From the NCBI GenBank assembly GCA_964370405.1, contig CAYJJB010000096.1, positions 1 to 6,564 of the forward strand: DNA of 6,564 nt, read 5' to 3'. Position numbers and translations under genes: made by a program. The notes beneath the pieces were generated by a model. That model saw only the letters and a program-made list of their open reading frames with translations. It made no database searches and was not told the origin of the DNA. Origin of the DNA: SIG603 sp964370405 (GTDB lineage: Bacteria; Bacillota; Clostridia; Oscillospirales; Acutalibacteraceae). Numbering within the stretch: the first letter of the stretch is position 1; every line of letters starts with the position of its first letter. Shown in pieces: positions 5,076 to 6,564 of the stretch.

Positions 5076-5273
5076 TTATGCGTTTGTTAACTCGTTTGCA
5101 CGAATAACAGTTTTAACACGGGCAATATCTTTTTTAACCGCCTTGATACGCATTGGGTTATCCAGCTGGTTAATTGCTAGCTGAAAACGAAGGTTAAAGA
5201 GCTCTGCTTGAAGCTCAGTTAGCTTTGCAGTTAGTTCTTGTGCTGATAAATTTTTCATCTCTGAAGCTTTCAT
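5076..5273 (-). CDS. rpmC: 50S ribosomal protein L29
   Basis: L29 (uL29) is a small helical protein near the peptide exit tunnel, next to L23, in the area where nascent-chain factors dock. The 65 residues are the usual size, and the sequence is a helical hairpin: helix one about 10-35 with ELFNLRFQLAINQLDNP, helix two about 40-60. The L29 signature NPMRIKAVKKDIARV lies at 39-53. The ATG is preceded by AGGAGGT, which lies within the last codons of rplP; only six bases separate the two genes, suggesting coupling. It precedes rpsQ by 16 bases, as in the standard rplP-rpmC-rpsQ order. Confidence 0.98.
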   Translation of the reverse strand: MKASEMKNLSAQELTAKLTELQAELFNLRFQLAINQLDNPMRIKAVKKDIARVKTVIRANELTNA

Positions 5274-5279
5274 ATACTC

Positions 5280-5696
5280 TTATACCTCCTGTTCTTTAAT
5301 TAAAAATTTGCATTTGATTGGCAGTTTGTTTGCTGCAAGACGCATAGCTTCTCTTGCTGTTGCCTCAGGAACACCTGCAAGCTCAAACATAACTCTGCCC
5401 GGTTTTACAACCGCTACCCAATACTCAGGTGAACCTTTACCAGAACCCATTCGAGTTTCTGCAGGCTTTTCTGTAATTGGTTTATCTGGGAATATTTTTA
5501 TCCAAACTTTACCGAAACGTTTGCAGTAACGAGTCATCGCGATACGAGCTGCTTCGATTTGGTTTGATGTTATCCATGCTGGCTCTAAGGCTTGAAGGCC
5601 AAATTCGCCATAAGTGATTTTGTTTCCACGTAAAGCTTTACCAGTAAGTCTACCTCTGTGAACTCTACGATATTTAACACGTTTTGGAAGTAACAT
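5280..5696 (-). CDS. rplP: 50S ribosomal protein L16
   Basis: L16 (uL16) lies by the A-site tRNA elbow and is needed late in large-subunit assembly. The 138 residues fit the family. The start MLLPKRVKYRRVHRGR is typical. Both signatures are present: KRFGKVWIKIFP (59-70) and RMGSGKGSPEYW (82-93). The KPGRVMFELAGVPEATAREA stretch (98-117) follows. The ATG overlaps the rpsC stop by one base (TAATG), and its ribosome-binding site GGAAGGAGG lies inside the last codons of rpsC. L16 production is therefore probably coupled to S3 translation. Confidence 0.99.
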   Translation of the reverse strand: MLLPKRVKYRRVHRGRLTGKALRGNKITYGEFGLQALEPAWITSNQIEAARIAMTRYCKRFGKVWIKIFPDKPITEKPAETRMGSGKGSPEYWVAVVKPGRVMFELAGVPEATAREAMRLAANKLPIKCKFLIKEQEV

Positions 5697-6352
5697 TATT
5701 TGCGGCCTCCTTCCCTAGCTCTGTCATTTAATACCTCGCCTTTGTAAAGCCATACTTTTACGCCAAGTTTGCCGTAAGCTGTATCTGCCTCTGCAAAGCC
5801 GTAGTCTATGTCAGCTCTGATTGTTTGTAGCGGTATAGTGCCGTCGTGATATCTTTCACTTCTTGCAATTTCCGCGCCACCCAAACGACCTGAAACTTGA
5901 GTTTTTATACCTTTTGCACCTAGACGCATGCTTCTGCCTATGCATTGTTTCATAGCTCTTCTAAAAGAAATTCTTTTTTCTAGTTGTTGAGCAATGTTTT
6001 CTGCAATAAGTTGAGCATTTAAGTCAGGCTGTTTTACCTCTACGATATTCACAACAACGGGTTTTCCAAGCATTTTTTCGCATTGTAGACGAAGTTTTTC
6101 TATCTCAGAACCGCCTTTACCGATAACTTTACCAGGTTTAGCGCAGTGGATGTGAATTCTTACTTTAGAGGAGTCACGTTCTATTTCAATTTTAGGAACG
6201 CCTGCTGATTCAAGTTGCTTTTTAAGCACTTTACGTAGATTATAATCTTCTACCAAAGTATCGCCAAAAGTACTTTTGTTTGCAAACCAGCGAGAATCCC
6301 AGTTTTTAATTACACCTACACGAAGACCGTGTGGATTAACTTTTTGTCCCAT
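5696..6352 (-). CDS. rpsC: 30S ribosomal protein S3
   Basis: S3 (uS3) is part of the small-subunit head at the mRNA entry channel and contributes to mRNA unwinding. The 218 residues are normal. The protein starts MGQKVNPHGLRVGVIKNWDS. A type 2 KH domain spans about 39-107, with the nucleic-acid-binding loop VIGKGG at 76-81. The C-terminal domain contains the S3 signature, with SGRLGGAEIARSE (154-166) and IPLQTIRADIDYG (173-185). The tail REGGRK is encoded by the sequence that also serves as the rplP ribosome-binding site. The ATG has TAAGGAGGT five bases upstream. It follows rplV by 18 bases and overlaps rplP by one base. Confidence 0.99.
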   Translation of the reverse strand: MGQKVNPHGLRVGVIKNWDSRWFANKSTFGDTLVEDYNLRKVLKKQLESAGVPKIEIERDSSKVRIHIHCAKPGKVIGKGGSEIEKLRLQCEKMLGKPVVVNIVEVKQPDLNAQLIAENIAQQLEKRISFRRAMKQCIGRSMRLGAKGIKTQVSGRLGGAEIARSERYHDGTIPLQTIRADIDYGFAEADTAYGKLGVKVWLYKGEVLNDRAREGGRK

Positions 6353-6370
6353 AGTTTACCTCCTTACCGC

Positions 6371-6564
6371 TTATTCTTTCTCTTTAACAACTAGTGTTAT
6401 GTGTGAAGTTCTTTTTAAAATTCTGAATGCTCTACCTTGAGCTCTTGGTCTGATTCTTTTTAGAATTGGACCGGGGCAAACAAAACACTCTGAAATATAA
6501 AGACTGTTTTTGTCCATATTAAAGTTGTTTTCTGCATTTGCCACTGCGCTTTTTAAGAGCTTTT
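6371..6564 (-). CDS. rplV: 50S ribosomal protein L22, C-terminal part (partial, 5' end outside window)
   Basis: L22 (uL22) binds all domains of 23S rRNA; its long beta-hairpin lines the peptide exit tunnel and is where some macrolide-resistance changes occur. Only the last 63 codons are visible, a little over half of a usual 110-residue protein. The visible part begins KLLKSAVANAENN, the conserved helix, and continues through the hairpin LKRIRPRAQGRAFRI to the typical ending KRTSHITLVVKEKE. The hairpin tip shows no insertion or deletion relative to the E. coli sequence as I recall it. It is followed after 18 bases by rpsC, the standard order. The identity is clear despite truncation by the window edge. 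Confidence 0.97.
   Translation of the reverse strand, partial: KLLKSAVANAENNFNMDKNSLYISECFVCPGPILKRIRPRAQGRAFRILKRTSHITLVVKEKE

Noticed and set aside
1..6564. Mobile elements, CRISPR arrays, tRNA or rRNA genes, phage or defence genes
   Set aside because: None was seen; apart from the 126-base gap the window is filled by ribosomal protein genes and secY in their standard order.

Overview
This window is an uninterrupted stretch of the bacterial S10-spc ribosomal protein gene cluster. Every gene lies on the minus strand, so the cluster reads from position 6564 down to position 1. In transcription order it holds rplV (3' part), rpsC, rplP, rpmC, rpsQ, rplN, rplX, rplE, rpsN, rpsH, rplF, rplR, rpsE, rpmD, rplO and secY (5' part). 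This is the standard bacterial gene order, and all complete genes have normal family lengths with no frameshift.

The source is most likely a low-GC Bacillota, probably of class Clostridia. The DNA is AT-rich (roughly 40% GC by eye). Shine-Dalgarno sites are strong (AAGGAGG-type) before almost every gene. All 15 visible stop codons are TAA. S14 is the short zinc-binding 61-residue form inside the cluster, and L24 carries two CxxC pairs. I cannot name a genus from this.

Layout: 6371-6564 is the end of rplV; 4799-6352 holds rpsC, rplP, rpmC and rpsQ, the last part of the 'S10' half; 4673-4798 is the only sizeable gap (126 nt); 694-4672 holds the 'spc' half from rplN to rplO; 1-692 is the first half of secY. 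All other gaps are 1 to 21 nt, and rpsC and rplP overlap by one base. The proteins build both ribosomal subunits (S3, S17, S14, S8, S5; L22, L16, L29, L14, L24, L5, L6, L18, L30, L15). SecY forms the membrane channel that takes up many of the ribosome's products. Tight spacing and Shine-Dalgarno sites placed inside the preceding genes indicate one polycistronic mRNA with translational coupling.

No new gene system is present. Three things stand out. (1) The last 32 codons of rplR have a sharply different, GC-rich codon use (26 of 32 codons end in G or C, against 4 of 32 just before), with edges that look abrupt: a candidate recombination tract or assembly chimera. (2) The 126-nt rpsQ-rplN gap can fold into a compact multi-stem RNA just upstream of the rplN ribosome-binding site, at the point where E. 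coli divides the S10 and spc operons. (3) The 3' end of rpmD contains two mutually exclusive hairpins, one of which would cover the rplO ribosome-binding site.
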